Assembly (NCBI GenBank): GCA_964540995.1
Contig: CAZIOU010000006.1
Coordinates: forward strand, 1-55,580
DNA from: JAZDLR01 sp964540995
Lineage (GTDB): Bacteria; Patescibacteriota; Patescibacteriia; UBA1558; 2-01-FULL-52-15
Direction: 5' to 3'
DNA length: 55,580 nt
Positions within the stretch are counted from its first letter, which is position 1, and each line of letters starts with the position of its first letter. Below, piece after piece: positions 7,013-14,191 of this stretch. The notes beneath the pieces were generated by a model. It did not search any database, was not told the origin of the DNA, and was given only the letters and a program-made list of their open reading frames with translations. Both the position numbers and the translations under genes were made by a program.

Positions 7013-7042
7013 GCAGTCCTCCTGGGGTAAATGGGAAGAACG

Positions 7043-7067
7043 AAAAAAGCCTACCATCATGGTAGGC
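7043..7067 (-). terminator. Intrinsic terminator after the 7090 gene
   Basis: Minus strand GCCTACCAT-G-ATGGTAGGC followed by TTTTTT. It separates the genes at 7090-7596 and 6578-7012. Confidence 0.9.
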
Positions 7068-7089
7068 CGAACTTAACAGCTTGTCAAAA

Positions 7090-7596
7090 TCAAATCTTGC
7101 GTGAATCAATTGCCCAGTGCAAAACAGCTTGACGCTGCCGCCTACGACAGGTCAGATCGCGTACCTGGCAATGATTCTGTATAGCGCGGACATGACGGAA
7201 AATCGCTTTCCAGCGTTTGATCTGGCGTGCATCATCTTCGCTACGACGACCCATATAGTAACGACAATACCACTGGAACCAACCGCGAGGATCTTGAGGA
7301 TGGATCCAATCTTTGCGTCGCCATTCGGCTAGTGATTGTGAGGCACGAATTTGAAAAAAATTAAGCTTAGCATCGTACTTCTCTGGTGACAATTTAGCTT
7401 GGGTGAACCAGCTAGCTGGAAATTCCCGACGACAGTCATTTAAATACTTACCACCGAAAATACCTAGCCGCAACATTTCCGCCGGCGTCAAATCAGGTTT
7501 AAATTCTGGATCAAAATGCTTGCCAATTGGTTCGGTCAAATAATAGATATAACGTCTCTGCATTTTGTCATTGACGGTAATCTTCTGGGGTTTCAT
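7090..7596 (-). CDS. Conserved hypothetical protein with WIHPQDPRGWFQWYCRYY signature
   Basis: 168 residues from ATG 7596; the longer frame reads back through a terminator at 7622-7655 and is not credible. Trp/Arg/Tyr-rich, with LRLGIFGGKYLNDC, FPASWFTQAKLSPEKYD, then the WIHPQDPRGWFQWYCRYY block and a basic tail with CR-x3-RQAVLHWAIDSRKI. I recall this pattern from conserved uncharacterised proteins in diverse bacteria, but no function. TATACT lies 6 bases before the ATG, consistent with a leaderless message; there is no Shine-Dalgarno site. Confidence 0.75.
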   Translation of the reverse strand: MKPQKITVNDKMQRRYIYYLTEPIGKHFDPEFKPDLTPAEMLRLGIFGGKYLNDCRREFPASWFTQAKLSPEKYDAKLNFFQIRASQSLAEWRRKDWIHPQDPRGWFQWYCRYYMGRRSEDDARQIKRWKAIFRHVRAIQNHCQVRDLTCRRRQRQAVLHWAIDSRKI

Positions 7597-7621
7597 ACGG
7601 TAAGTATACCTTATGATGGAA

Positions 7622-7655
7622 TTATAAAAAGCCCCGAATATTTCTATCCGGGGCT
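7622..7655 (-). terminator. Intrinsic terminator after the 7663 ORFan
   Basis: Minus strand AGCCCCG-loop-CGGGGCT followed by TTTTATAAT, directly downstream of the stop at 7663. Confidence 0.85.
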
Positions 7656-7662
7656 GAAACAA

Positions 7663-8352
7663 CTAATCACTAGTGGAGAAAGCCAGGAAAATATGACCCC
7701 AGCGTCCAACTTCACCCGCATCAGCGAACATTGACGCAGCTATATCGCCGTCACCTGTCTTAAAATAAATAAACCCGACCTTGCGACTATAGGCTGCGAG
7801 AGCAAACTCGTGAGTACTCCCAATGACCACGAGGCGATCAGGTCTGTCACCACACTCATCCTTACTCAATATTGCACCCAAACTACCGGCATCAAACCCA
7901 CCGCCCAATGGTTCGCCATTGCTGACAGACCAGCAGGTGAGGTTCTCATCGACCAGAGCGATTTGCGCTCGGATAATACTATCCACTTCAGGACTAACGA
8001 TATGAACTTTCTTGCCGAGATGACGGAACCGAACGATCGCCTTGTCAGCATCAGATCGAACCTTCGTGACTTGGTAGCGAGCGTTGGGCGTATCATGAGT
8101 GTGATACATTGACCACCAGACATTGGGATCGCCTTGGAACCCCATAGATCCCAGTAACTTACGTTTACGTGTAGAACGATCAGTCCAGAAAGCGTGAGCC
8201 ACTACATCACTAACCGGTCGTAAACGCAGTCTACGTTGCGTGGCATTGATGCAGTCTCGAATGTAGTCCGCTGGTGTCTCGAAAACGAGACGATCGGAGA
8301 TAACGATAGACGAAACCTTTTGAAGTCTCTGATAAGCAGTAACAATACTCAT
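7663..8352 (-). CDS. ORFan protein, 229 residues
   Basis: Not recognised. The start is set by AGGAGG 5 bases before ATG 8352. An N-terminal part with SDRLVFETPADYIRDCINAT, a middle MYHTHDTPNARYQVTKVRSD and a C-terminal alpha/beta part (DRLVVIGSTHEFALAAYSRK, VGFIYFKTGDGDIAASMFAD) suggest a soluble mixed-fold protein. A sigma-70 promoter (8393-8420) and a terminator bracket it as a single-gene unit. Confidence 0.7.
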   Translation of the reverse strand: MSIVTAYQRLQKVSSIVISDRLVFETPADYIRDCINATQRRLRLRPVSDVVAHAFWTDRSTRKRKLLGSMGFQGDPNVWWSMYHTHDTPNARYQVTKVRSDADKAIVRFRHLGKKVHIVSPEVDSIIRAQIALVDENLTCWSVSNGEPLGGGFDAGSLGAILSKDECGDRPDRLVVIGSTHEFALAAYSRKVGFIYFKTGDGDIAASMFADAGEVGRWGHIFLAFSTSD

Positions 8353-8392
8353 GGCTTCCTCCTAGTAGAATGACAAAGAACTACGTATCCTC

Positions 8393-8420
8393 AGTCTATC
8401 GATACGACACAATTTGTCAA
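8393..8420 (-). promoter_or_regulatory. Sigma-70 promoter for the 7663 ORFan
   Basis: Minus strand TTGACA (8420-8415), 16-bp spacer, TAGACT (8398-8393), about 40 bases upstream of the AGGAGG-led start. Confidence 0.75.
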
Positions 8421-8429
8421 CGAAAAACG

Positions 8430-9365
8430 TCAAGCACGAAGTCGAATCTGACCACGGCTGAGCTGAACGAATCCTTCGTCAATTAATTGTTGCAACGCTT
8501 GCTGTTTCCTCGAGAGAGGGGAGTCCAAGGCCTGCAGAAGATCTTCTCGCTTCCAACTCCTATCTACTAATAATTTCAGTATCGCTCCCCTAATCTGTCT
8601 GTCGGAGCCGTCAAACTTACTTTGCTTAGTATAATGCTTACTTCGCCTATTGGGATTCTCCACTTGCTTGGCCAGATAGGAACCATAATCCATCAAGGCC
8701 CAGTACCATTCGCGAGGATTAGATCTGTCTAACGTGCGTTCAATGATGGGAAGAAGTTGTTGATCGTGGATGAGGTCACGGGGCTCGGGACTCGTTACTC
8801 GGTACTCGGCAGAAGGGACCTGGAACTTGTCACTGGGTACTTGAGAATGCAGATTGATCTTCCGAGCCCCGAGTCGCGAGTTCCGAGTACCGAGCACCGA
8901 GTCCCTAGTACCGCTAAAAAAGTGATGAATATACACCCGCCTTATATTCGTTTCAATGAAAACAACCGACTGATTGAAAGCAAAAGCGCAGATGGAGCTG
9001 GCGGTGGCAGAACCAATGCCGGGGAAACTAACTAATACTTCTGGATCTGACGGTAATTTGCCACGATATTCTGACATCACGATTTCCGCAATCTTCTTCA
9101 AGGCCAAAGCTCGCCGGTTATAACCTAATCCTTGCCACGCACGGATGACATCAGCCGTAGAAGCTGTAGCTAATGATTTCCAGTTAGGAAACCGTTTCAA
9201 CCATTCGGGGTATTTGATCAAGACACGAGGCACTTGCGTTTGCTGTAACATTATTTCCGATACAACAATGCGATACGGAGTGATAGTGTGCCTCCAAAGC
9301 AGGTCTCTGCCTGATTGGCGATAGTAGCTCCACACCTGTTCGATAAATTTCTGATCCTTGGTCAT
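8430..9365 (-). CDS. mutY: MutY-like adenine DNA glycosylase, Fe-S-free variant with a repeat insertion
   Basis: 311 residues from ATG 9365 (TKDQKFIEQVW). HhH-GPD core: SEIMLQQTQV puts Glu at residue 37, GLGYNRRA at 79-86, and helix-hairpin-helix FPGIGSATASSI at 114-125. The catalytic Asp138 of E. coli MutY is Glu here (FIETNIRRV). The four Fe-S cluster cysteines after MDYGSYLAKQ are absent. Role: removal of A opposite 8-oxoG. Residues ~151-198 are encoded by a heptad-repeat element (8779-8922) inserted in frame between HHFF and IHDQQLLP. TACAAT lies 7 bases before the ATG; no Shine-Dalgarno site. Confidence 0.9.
   Translation of the reverse strand: MTKDQKFIEQVWSYYRQSGRDLLWRHTITPYRIVVSEIMLQQTQVPRVLIKYPEWLKRFPNWKSLATASTADVIRAWQGLGYNRRALALKKIAEIVMSEYRGKLPSDPEVLVSFPGIGSATASSICAFAFNQSVVFIETNIRRVYIHHFFSGTRDSVLGTRNSRLGARKINLHSQVPSDKFQVPSAEYRVTSPEPRDLIHDQQLLPIIERTLDRSNPREWYWALMDYGSYLAKQVENPNRRSKHYTKQSKFDGSDRQIRGAILKLLVDRSWKREDLLQALDSPLSRKQQALQQLIDEGFVQLSRGQIRLRA
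8779..8922. repeat. Heptad-phased inverted repeat inside mutY
   Basis: The left arm reads in 7-mers of the type NACTCGG (GGCTCGG, GACTCGT, TACTCGG, TACTCGG) and the right arm in CCGAGTN units (CCGAGCC, CCGAGTC, GCGAGTT, CCGAGTA, CCGAGCA, CCGAGTC). The arms are roughly complementary. The length keeps the reading frame open. Confidence 0.85.
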
Positions 9366-9421
9366 AGCAACTATTGTACTAAGTTTAAGCAAAAAATACA
9401 CTCGCCATACAACTCGACTTT

Positions 9422-9450
9422 AGCCCCGCCAAGCTTAGCTTGGCGGGGCT
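9422..9450. repeat. Perfect 13-bp palindrome between mutY and the 9461 gene
   Basis: AGCCCCGCCAAGC-TTA-GCTTGGCGGGGCT. Neither flank has a good T-run. Same architecture (…AGC-TTA-GCT…) as the palindrome at 47785-47819. It may end the 9461 transcript. Confidence 0.7.
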
Positions 9451-9460
9451 ATTGATATCT

Positions 9461-10078
9461 CTACCACCACAACGGGACGTCGATTGCACTAGACGAGCAC
9501 TGTGCTTTGGCCGAGTCGGCACTTGAAATCAGAACTTGAGGCGGAAGATTCAACTCCCTAGCGGTCGCACTATCTTCTTTGGTCACGATGAAAGGCGGAG
9601 TCCACAACCTGTCAAAAACATCGCAAATTACCGGCACGTATTCGAGAATGAATCCCATCTCTGCACCATAATAGATGCCGCCATCAACCAGCCAGAAATA
9701 GGGACGGTGTTCGGCAGTCAAGTGATGTCTCATTTGAGTCACATATTGCCTGACGTAGCGACTCGTTGACTCAGGCTGAGCAAAAACCGCTGGCACAACA
9801 GCTCGACGAATGGTGCCATTGGTCAATTTACCGTATACATTAACTTGCTTAGCTTTAGAGTCGCAGAAAAACTCTACCAAGGTCGAAGGAGGGAAATAGA
9901 CGTGGTTTAACAACATGGCACAGGAGTCGTTCAAAGAAAACCGATCGACCAACTGCTCTGAAGTAGTCACTTTAGTAATGAAGCTCTTGGGCTCTTGCCT
10001 ACCTCGACCAAACTGCACTCCGACGAATACCATTGTTACCAATACCAGTAGCGCAAATGTAATCCCTACGCGGTTCAT
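9461..10078 (-). CDS. Membrane-anchored or secreted ORFan
   Basis: 205 residues from ATG 10078, chosen by AAGGAGG 5 bases upstream. A hydrophobic N-terminal helix (VGITFALLVLVTMVFVGVQF, residues ~4-23) is followed by a soluble domain with four or more Cys (DSCAMLL, FFCDSK, VICDVF, KAQCSSS), so disulfides outside the membrane are possible. Family not recognised. A strong divergent promoter (10128-10156) lies upstream. Confidence 0.7.
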   Translation of the reverse strand: MNRVGITFALLVLVTMVFVGVQFGRGRQEPKSFITKVTTSEQLVDRFSLNDSCAMLLNHVYFPPSTLVEFFCDSKAKQVNVYGKLTNGTIRRAVVPAVFAQPESTSRYVRQYVTQMRHHLTAEHRPYFWLVDGGIYYGAEMGFILEYVPVICDVFDRLWTPPFIVTKEDSATARELNLPPQVLISSADSAKAQCSSSAIDVPLWW

Positions 10079-10127
10079 AAATCCTCCTTGGGATAAGAGT
10101 TCAATAAAAGTACAGGAAGCATCGCTT

Positions 10128-10156
10128 AGATAACAGGTTTTACTTAAAATTGTCAA
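10128..10156 (-). promoter_or_regulatory. Sigma-70 promoter for the 9461 gene
   Basis: Minus strand TTGACA (10156-10151), 17-bp spacer, TTATCT (10133-10128). Divergent from the promoter at 10171-10199, 14 bases away. Confidence 0.85.
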
Positions 10157-10170
10157 CTATATGGCCTCAT

Positions 10171-10199
10171 TTGGCAGTCTGTGACTACTGTGCTAGAGT
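10171..10199 (+). promoter_or_regulatory. Sigma-70 promoter for the zinc-finger pair
   Basis: TTGGCA (10171-10176), 17-bp spacer, TAGAGT (10194-10199), 36 bases before the first start codon. Confidence 0.75.
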
Positions 10200-10235
10200 G
10201 GTAGCTAATTGGTTCCTTACCAACGGAGGTGCTGA

Positions 10236-10436
10236 ATGGTTACACCGCCTACTGACAAATGTACGTGCAAATGTCACAAGAGCAGGATCGTTCAGCTTCA
10301 CAAGTCTCCCTGCTGTCATTATTGCAGTATCTGCAAAGATCGAGTAGCCGTCAATTTCTTCGATAAGCATCTCGGAAGACATCATCGAGATATTGAACGA
10401 CGCATACAAGAAGCGATGCGCGATAGTCAACTCTAA
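10236..10436 (+). CDS. Mini zinc-finger protein A
   Basis: 66 residues with GGAGG upstream of the ATG. Pattern: C-x-C-x-CH (KCTCKCHKS), then CC-x2-C-x2-C (PCCHYCSICKD), then H-x3-HH (DKHLGRHH). The C-terminal C-x2-C-x11-H-x3-H spacing is that of a C2H2 zinc finger; the front cluster could hold a second metal. A charged helix (RDIERRIQEAMRDSQL) ends the protein. The next gene is a paralogue 17 bases downstream, so the two are co-transcribed. Family not recognised; nucleic-acid or protein binding is a guess. Confidence 0.75.
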   Translation: MVTPPTDKCTCKCHKSRIVQLHKSPCCHYCSICKDRVAVNFFDKHLGRHHRDIERRIQEAMRDSQL

Positions 10437-10453
10437 CCATAAGGAGGCAGAGT

Positions 10454-10654
10454 ATGTCATCGGCCGAGAGGACGCCGCTCCATCATGTCGATCAATGTCG
10501 CTGTCCCTGCCACAGCGCGTCGGACGCGGAAATCAACGAATCACATCACTGCTGTGATCCCTGTCCCGTCTGCGATGAGATGATCAAAGCAGGCAACATG
10601 CAATCGCATATCAGCGATTGTCATCCTCAGCACAAAACACCCCCTACGTCGTAG
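10454..10654 (+). CDS. Mini zinc-finger protein B (paralogue of A)
   Basis: 66 residues with AAGGAGG seven bases before the ATG. The same order as its neighbour: C-x-C-x-CH (QCRCPCHSA), CC-x2-C-x2-C (HCCDPCPVCDE), then H-x4-H (QSHISDCHPQ). Sequence identity to protein A outside the metal ligands is low, so the duplication is old. The last codons and the stop lie within the terminator stem at 10636-10668, meaning translation reaches into the hairpin. Confidence 0.75.
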   Translation: MSSAERTPLHHVDQCRCPCHSASDAEINESHHCCDPCPVCDEMIKAGNMQSHISDCHPQHKTPPTS

Positions 10655-10668
10655 GGGGTGTTACTTTA
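10636..10668 (+). terminator. Intrinsic terminator of the zinc-finger operon
   Basis: AACACCCCCTACG-T-CGTAGGGGGTGTT followed by ACTTTATTT. It contains the stop codon of the second gene. Confidence 0.85.
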
Positions 10669-10792
10669 TTTGGAATTAATTTTACGCCGAGTAATCTTGA
10701 TGTGCTGCCGTACGCGCCAAGTGGCCGGAGTGCGGTAGCTAGTACGATTACTATTGCCTTTGGTCCGAGAATAATTTCTCATAATATGAATC

Positions 10793-10827
10793 GGTATCCG
10801 CTACCCGGGATCAGGATAGCGGATACC
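10793..10827. repeat. Heptad-type inverted repeat
   Basis: GGTATCCGCTACCC-GGGATCA-GGATAGCGGATACC: near-complementary arms built from TATCCGC-type 7-mers. Lies after the zinc-finger terminator and before the end of the sod gene. Confidence 0.7.
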
Positions 10828-10832
10828 TAATT

Positions 10833-11441
10833 TTAATTCTTAAACTTACTCTCTACTTGCCCCCAATTTATAACATTCCACCAAGCAGCAATATAATCCG
10901 GACGCTTGTTCTGATACTTGAGATAATAAGCGTGCTCCCAGACATCCAGTCCTAAGATTGGTTGCAAACCTTGTGACAACGGATTATCCTGATTGGCAGT
11001 ACTGACAACTGACAACTTACCACTTACATCTTTGACTAGCCACGCCCATCCGCTACCAAATTGCGTTGTCGCAGCTTTGTTGAACGCTTCTTGAAAGGTT
11101 TGAAAATTTCCGAAACTAGCATCGATGGCTGTCCCAAATTCGGATCCCGGAGTCCGGGTTCCGGAATCCGCCCCCATAATCTTCCAGAACATCGAGTGAT
11201 TCCAATGTCCTCCACCGTGATTACGTACTGCGCCACGAATATCTTCCGGAACTTCGTTAAGATTGCTAAGCAGCCATTCCAATGGTTTATCGGCTAGCTC
11301 TGGATGAGTGGCTAAAGCTTCATTTAATTTCGTCACATAGGTCTGATGATGCTTGGTGTGATGAATCTCCATGGTCTGCGCATCGATGAATGGTTCGAGC
11401 GCGTCGTAGGCATAAGGCAAAGCCGGTAATTCGTAAGGCAT
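10833..11441 (-). CDS. sodB: Iron/manganese superoxide dismutase
   Basis: 202 residues from ATG 11441 (PYELPALPYAYDALEPFID). Metal ligands are visible: His27 (MEIHHTKHH), His82 (HWNHSMFW), Asp166 and His170 (LDVWEHAYYL). GSGWAWLV and KYQNKRPDYI are family hallmarks. Role: dismutation of superoxide in the cytoplasm. The surface loop after MFWKIMG is encoded by a heptad repeat (11140-11171) and reads ADSGTRTPGSEFG. The Fe or Mn preference cannot be decided. The longer frame upstream is ignored. No Shine-Dalgarno site. Confidence 0.95.
   Translation of the reverse strand: MPYELPALPYAYDALEPFIDAQTMEIHHTKHHQTYVTKLNEALATHPELADKPLEWLLSNLNEVPEDIRGAVRNHGGGHWNHSMFWKIMGADSGTRTPGSEFGTAIDASFGNFQTFQEAFNKAATTQFGSGWAWLVKDVSGKLSVVSTANQDNPLSQGLQPILGLDVWEHAYYLKYQNKRPDYIAAWWNVINWGQVESKFKN
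11140..11171. repeat. Heptad repeat inside the sod gene
   Basis: Five consecutive 7-mers on the plus strand: CGGATCC, CGGAGTC, CGGGTTC, CGGAATC, then CGCC. It encodes the variable loop following MFWKIMG and keeps the frame. Confidence 0.75.
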
Positions 11442-11493
11442 AATAGTTCGCTTAATAGTAATAGTACCTTCTATAGTACCTAATTGGGAGAAA

Positions 11494-11552
11494 TATAAAA
11501 GACCCGCCATCGAGCTGCTTATCCGCCTTTGGCGGAAGCTCGACGACGGGTC
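11494..11552 (-). terminator. Terminator of the TPM gene with a nested palindromic repeat
   Basis: Minus strand: outer stem GACCCG...GTCGAGCT / AGCTCGA...CGGGTC followed by TTTTATATTT. The loop holds a complete TCCGCC-AAA-GGCGGA palindrome of the family at 2398-2430. The outer stem works without it, so the palindrome looks inserted. Confidence 0.75.
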
Positions 11553-11560
11553 ATATTTAC

Positions 11561-13024
11561 CTAAACATCAGTAGTAGCACCACCACCACCGCTATCCCCA
11601 CCTCCGAAACTCGGCGAGTCATAGCTAGGCGACGGATCGCTCGGCGCAGACCAGCCACTGTCACGATGCCGATCAACCGCATCATCCGGCATATAAATAG
11701 GGCTGTGTGACAATTCACTGGATCGCTGAGGCCGCTCAGTTGGACGAGGCCGATGAATTACCGGTGTCACAGGTGGTTTGGGCTCTGCTGCTTTGACAGC
11801 TCGAGTTACCAGATCCTGAGCCCGCTCCAAGACCGTCAAAACCTCCAACCAAGCTACTGGTTTCTCTCTTATTTGACGCTCTGCTTCAGTTAAAGTTCTG
11901 ATCGCCTGTTCAAAGTGAGGACGCGCTTCGGGAATAGTCAGTAATCGTTGTTGATTCTGCGTTATCAGACGACGCACCTGATCCAGCTTTCCCGGTACTT
12001 TCGCTCGAGCACCAGCCTGAAGACCGAGCCAATTAAGGAGATTCGTGAGAGCCTCTAGCTGATCATCGATGCGACCTTTCAGGTCAAGCGCAGAAGCAGC
12101 GTTGGCCGTGACGTCTCTCAAACCGTCAGCCTGATACTTGGCATTCAGCTCATCAATCTCCAGCTTCCACGGTTCGATCTGTTTCAGTAACATCTCACAT
12201 CTGGCCGCGCCTACCGTATGACCCGGCAAAACATCTTCCTGAGAAACAGCGCGCACGTCCTTTAGCAGACTGGCTGCTGCTTTATTAACCAGCTCGACTC
12301 CTTTGGACGCCGCGTCCAAGTAGCGACCACATGAATCATAAGCACCCTCCTGTTGTTTCTTCTTCTCCCGTAGTCGATAGATCCAAGCCCAGATACCTCC
12401 GCCGATGAGACAGAGCAATACGAAACCTAGACCAACCAGTACGATACCCTTGGCAACCTCTTGATTTCGCCGATGATCTTCCTGTTGCTGTTGCAACTCG
12501 GCGGCTGTCAGTGGCTTAGGCGGAGTATCAAGAGCGATCTCCCGATCCAAGATAGCGATCGCTTGATTGATACCGAGCGTGAACCCGGCATCAAAATGAC
12601 CAGCCCTCAATTCGGGTGCCATCTGCAGCTGAATCTGCTTACAGCGCGAATCAGTCAAATAGGCTTCCAGACCATAGCCAACTTCGAAGCGCAACTTGTG
12701 CTTGTCGCGCAGCCAGATCAGCAACAGACCATCGTCCTTATCTTTGGAGCCAATGCCCCACTGATGAAATAAACCGTGAGCATATTCCTCGACACTTCCT
12801 TCGCCGCTACTGTCAGTGATCACTACGACGAATTGATTGCTGCTTCGGGTCTCATAGCTATGAAGCAGCGAATTAAGCGAATCACGGCAGGCAGGGCTAA
12901 GGATATGTGAATAATCGTTGACATAGCCCACAGCCTTAGGATACTGATCTTCGGCTCGACTGATGGAAACGATTGAAAGCAAGGAAATCAAAACCCAACA
13001 CCATATACTGGCTAGTCGTTTCAT
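11561..13024 (-). CDS. TPM-domain (YgcG-like) secreted/membrane protein
   Basis: 487 residues from ATG 13024, set by AGGAGG upstream. Signal peptide (residues ~1-24, ending SRAEDQYP), then a TPM domain (~25-170: VGYVNDYSHILSPACRDSLN, NQFVVVITDSS, DDGLLLIWLRDKHKLRFEVG, YGLEAYLTDS). A transmembrane helix follows (~200-222), then a long helical region and a Ser/Pro/Gly-rich tail (SFGGGDSGGGG). TPM proteins are thought to act in membrane-protein quality control; the exact role is unknown. Located just downstream of two DUF2207 genes, a common pairing. Confidence 0.85.
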   Translation of the reverse strand: MKRLASIWCWVLISLLSIVSISRAEDQYPKAVGYVNDYSHILSPACRDSLNSLLHSYETRSSNQFVVVITDSSGEGSVEEYAHGLFHQWGIGSKDKDDGLLLIWLRDKHKLRFEVGYGLEAYLTDSRCKQIQLQMAPELRAGHFDAGFTLGINQAIAILDREIALDTPPKPLTAAELQQQQEDHRRNQEVAKGIVLVGLGFVLLCLIGGGIWAWIYRLREKKKQQEGAYDSCGRYLDAASKGVELVNKAAASLLKDVRAVSQEDVLPGHTVGAARCEMLLKQIEPWKLEIDELNAKYQADGLRDVTANAASALDLKGRIDDQLEALTNLLNWLGLQAGARAKVPGKLDQVRRLITQNQQRLLTIPEARPHFEQAIRTLTEAERQIREKPVAWLEVLTVLERAQDLVTRAVKAAEPKPPVTPVIHRPRPTERPQRSSELSHSPIYMPDDAVDRHRDSGWSAPSDPSPSYDSPSFGGGDSGGGGATTDV

Positions 13025-13062
13025 GAGACTTACCTCCTGTTTAGGTTGACAAAGGACTACTA

Positions 13063-13101
13063 AAAACACTTACTTTTACCAAAAAGTAAGTGTTTTGTCA
13101 A
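13063..13101 (-). promoter_or_regulatory. Palindrome overlapping a possible promoter upstream of the TPM gene
   Basis: AAAACACTTACTTTT-acca-AAAAGTAAGTGTTTT, perfect 15-bp arms. On the minus strand a TTGACA (13101-13096) overlaps its edge and TAAAAG lies 17 bp on. It may be the terminator of the DUF2207 genes, an operator, or both. Confidence 0.45.
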
Positions 13102-13117
13102 TATTGGACGTTCCACC

Positions 13118-14188
13118 TTATCTAGTACTGCCCGCAAACTGCCTAACGATCGTCTGTAGTTCGGTAACTAATTCTATCGAGGTAACCCCACTTCCCTCAC
13201 CTCGACTATACCAACCGGGTGTCAGTGAACTAATGGTCTCAAATTTCTGAGCCCACTCGGCTTCCACACCCAAGGCTAAAGCATAGGGCAGAGCCAACTC
13301 AAAGGCTTCAGCTTGAGCATCAACTTCAGGATAAAATTCTAAACGACCCTTTTCGACTGTCTGCAAATATAATCTATACCCAAGAATATGTTCTTTGACT
13401 TCTTGCCCTTTAGGCCGGTAAATTGACGCTTTCCAGATTATCGCGATAACAATAAAGAGGCTAAGAAACAAACTGGGATAAAAAACTTCATACAAGTAAC
13501 CCCTGTCGCCATAGATAGTACCAACGATGAGATATATCAGAAGTACACCGATCAAACCAATAACACCCCTGCCAATAATCCATAGTTCTGAATTGTCCAA
13601 CAGATAGCCTCTTTCAGATAATGAGTATAACAACCTATTTTTACTTGATCGCAGACGATCAGACAAAACAGATTTTAATTGTGCCATGGTAATCTGGGAA
13701 ACTTCTTGGTTAAAATTACTAAGATCGGGCTCCTTCCAACCAAAACCCACCGCTAGTTCACGAAAAAAAAGACGCCAAAATTTCCACCGATCCTTTTGTT
13801 GCCGTTTGGATTCTTCTTCTGGAGATAAAACTCTGATAGAGATTGCCTGCATCAAATCCTGTCTGAAGCCCACCGGCAATTCATCAGCTGATTTTAATCG
13901 TTCGAAGGTATAGACTATGTTATCAGGACCTAAAGCAACTTTTTCTTTGGTCCGAATAATTTGCAAATAACCCTGTCGTGCCAGCTCTATAATCTCGCCC
14001 ATAATACCAGCAGTCGTAACCTTGCCTGACATGATGACAGAAGCTTCAGCTGGGGTGAGATCTGCTGGTGGTTCATACTGTGCAATGATTGTTCCTCGAC
14101 CCTTAGGCCCGTTGCCACGAGTCTGACGCCAGACTAGGCCTATAACCAAAGTTACAGCTGGTATGATTAATACAAGAATTTCCTTCAT
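13118..14188 (-). CDS. DUF2207-type membrane protein lacking the N-terminal domain
   Basis: 356 residues. An N-terminal helix (ILVLIIPAVTLVIGLVW) leads straight into the cytoplasmic half of a DUF2207 protein: GTIIAQYEPPADLTPAEASV, a winged-helix-like EIIELARQGYLQI, two further membrane helices (~205-255), then LPYALALGVEAEWAQKF and GWYS. It matches the second half of the adjacent 620-residue gene position by position, so it is a diverged partial paralogue. No Gly-rich tail. It starts 3 bases after the upstream stop, so the two are co-transcribed. Confidence 0.85.
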   Translation of the reverse strand: MKEILVLIIPAVTLVIGLVWRQTRGNGPKGRGTIIAQYEPPADLTPAEASVIMSGKVTTAGIMGEIIELARQGYLQIIRTKEKVALGPDNIVYTFERLKSADELPVGFRQDLMQAISIRVLSPEEESKRQQKDRWKFWRLFFRELAVGFGWKEPDLSNFNQEVSQITMAQLKSVLSDRLRSSKNRLLYSLSERGYLLDNSELWIIGRGVIGLIGVLLIYLIVGTIYGDRGYLYEVFYPSLFLSLFIVIAIIWKASIYRPKGQEVKEHILGYRLYLQTVEKGRLEFYPEVDAQAEAFELALPYALALGVEAEWAQKFETISSLTPGWYSRGEGSGVTSIELVTELQTIVRQFAGSTR

Positions 14189-14191
14189 ACG

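Noticed and set aside
8779..8922. CRISPR-like short repeats
   Set aside because: Units are 7 bp with no spacers of constant length, and no cas genes are near. No CRISPR array was seen anywhere in the window.
11442..11510. N-terminal extension of superoxide dismutase
   Set aside because: Family sequence begins at PYELPALPY; the extension has no targeting features.
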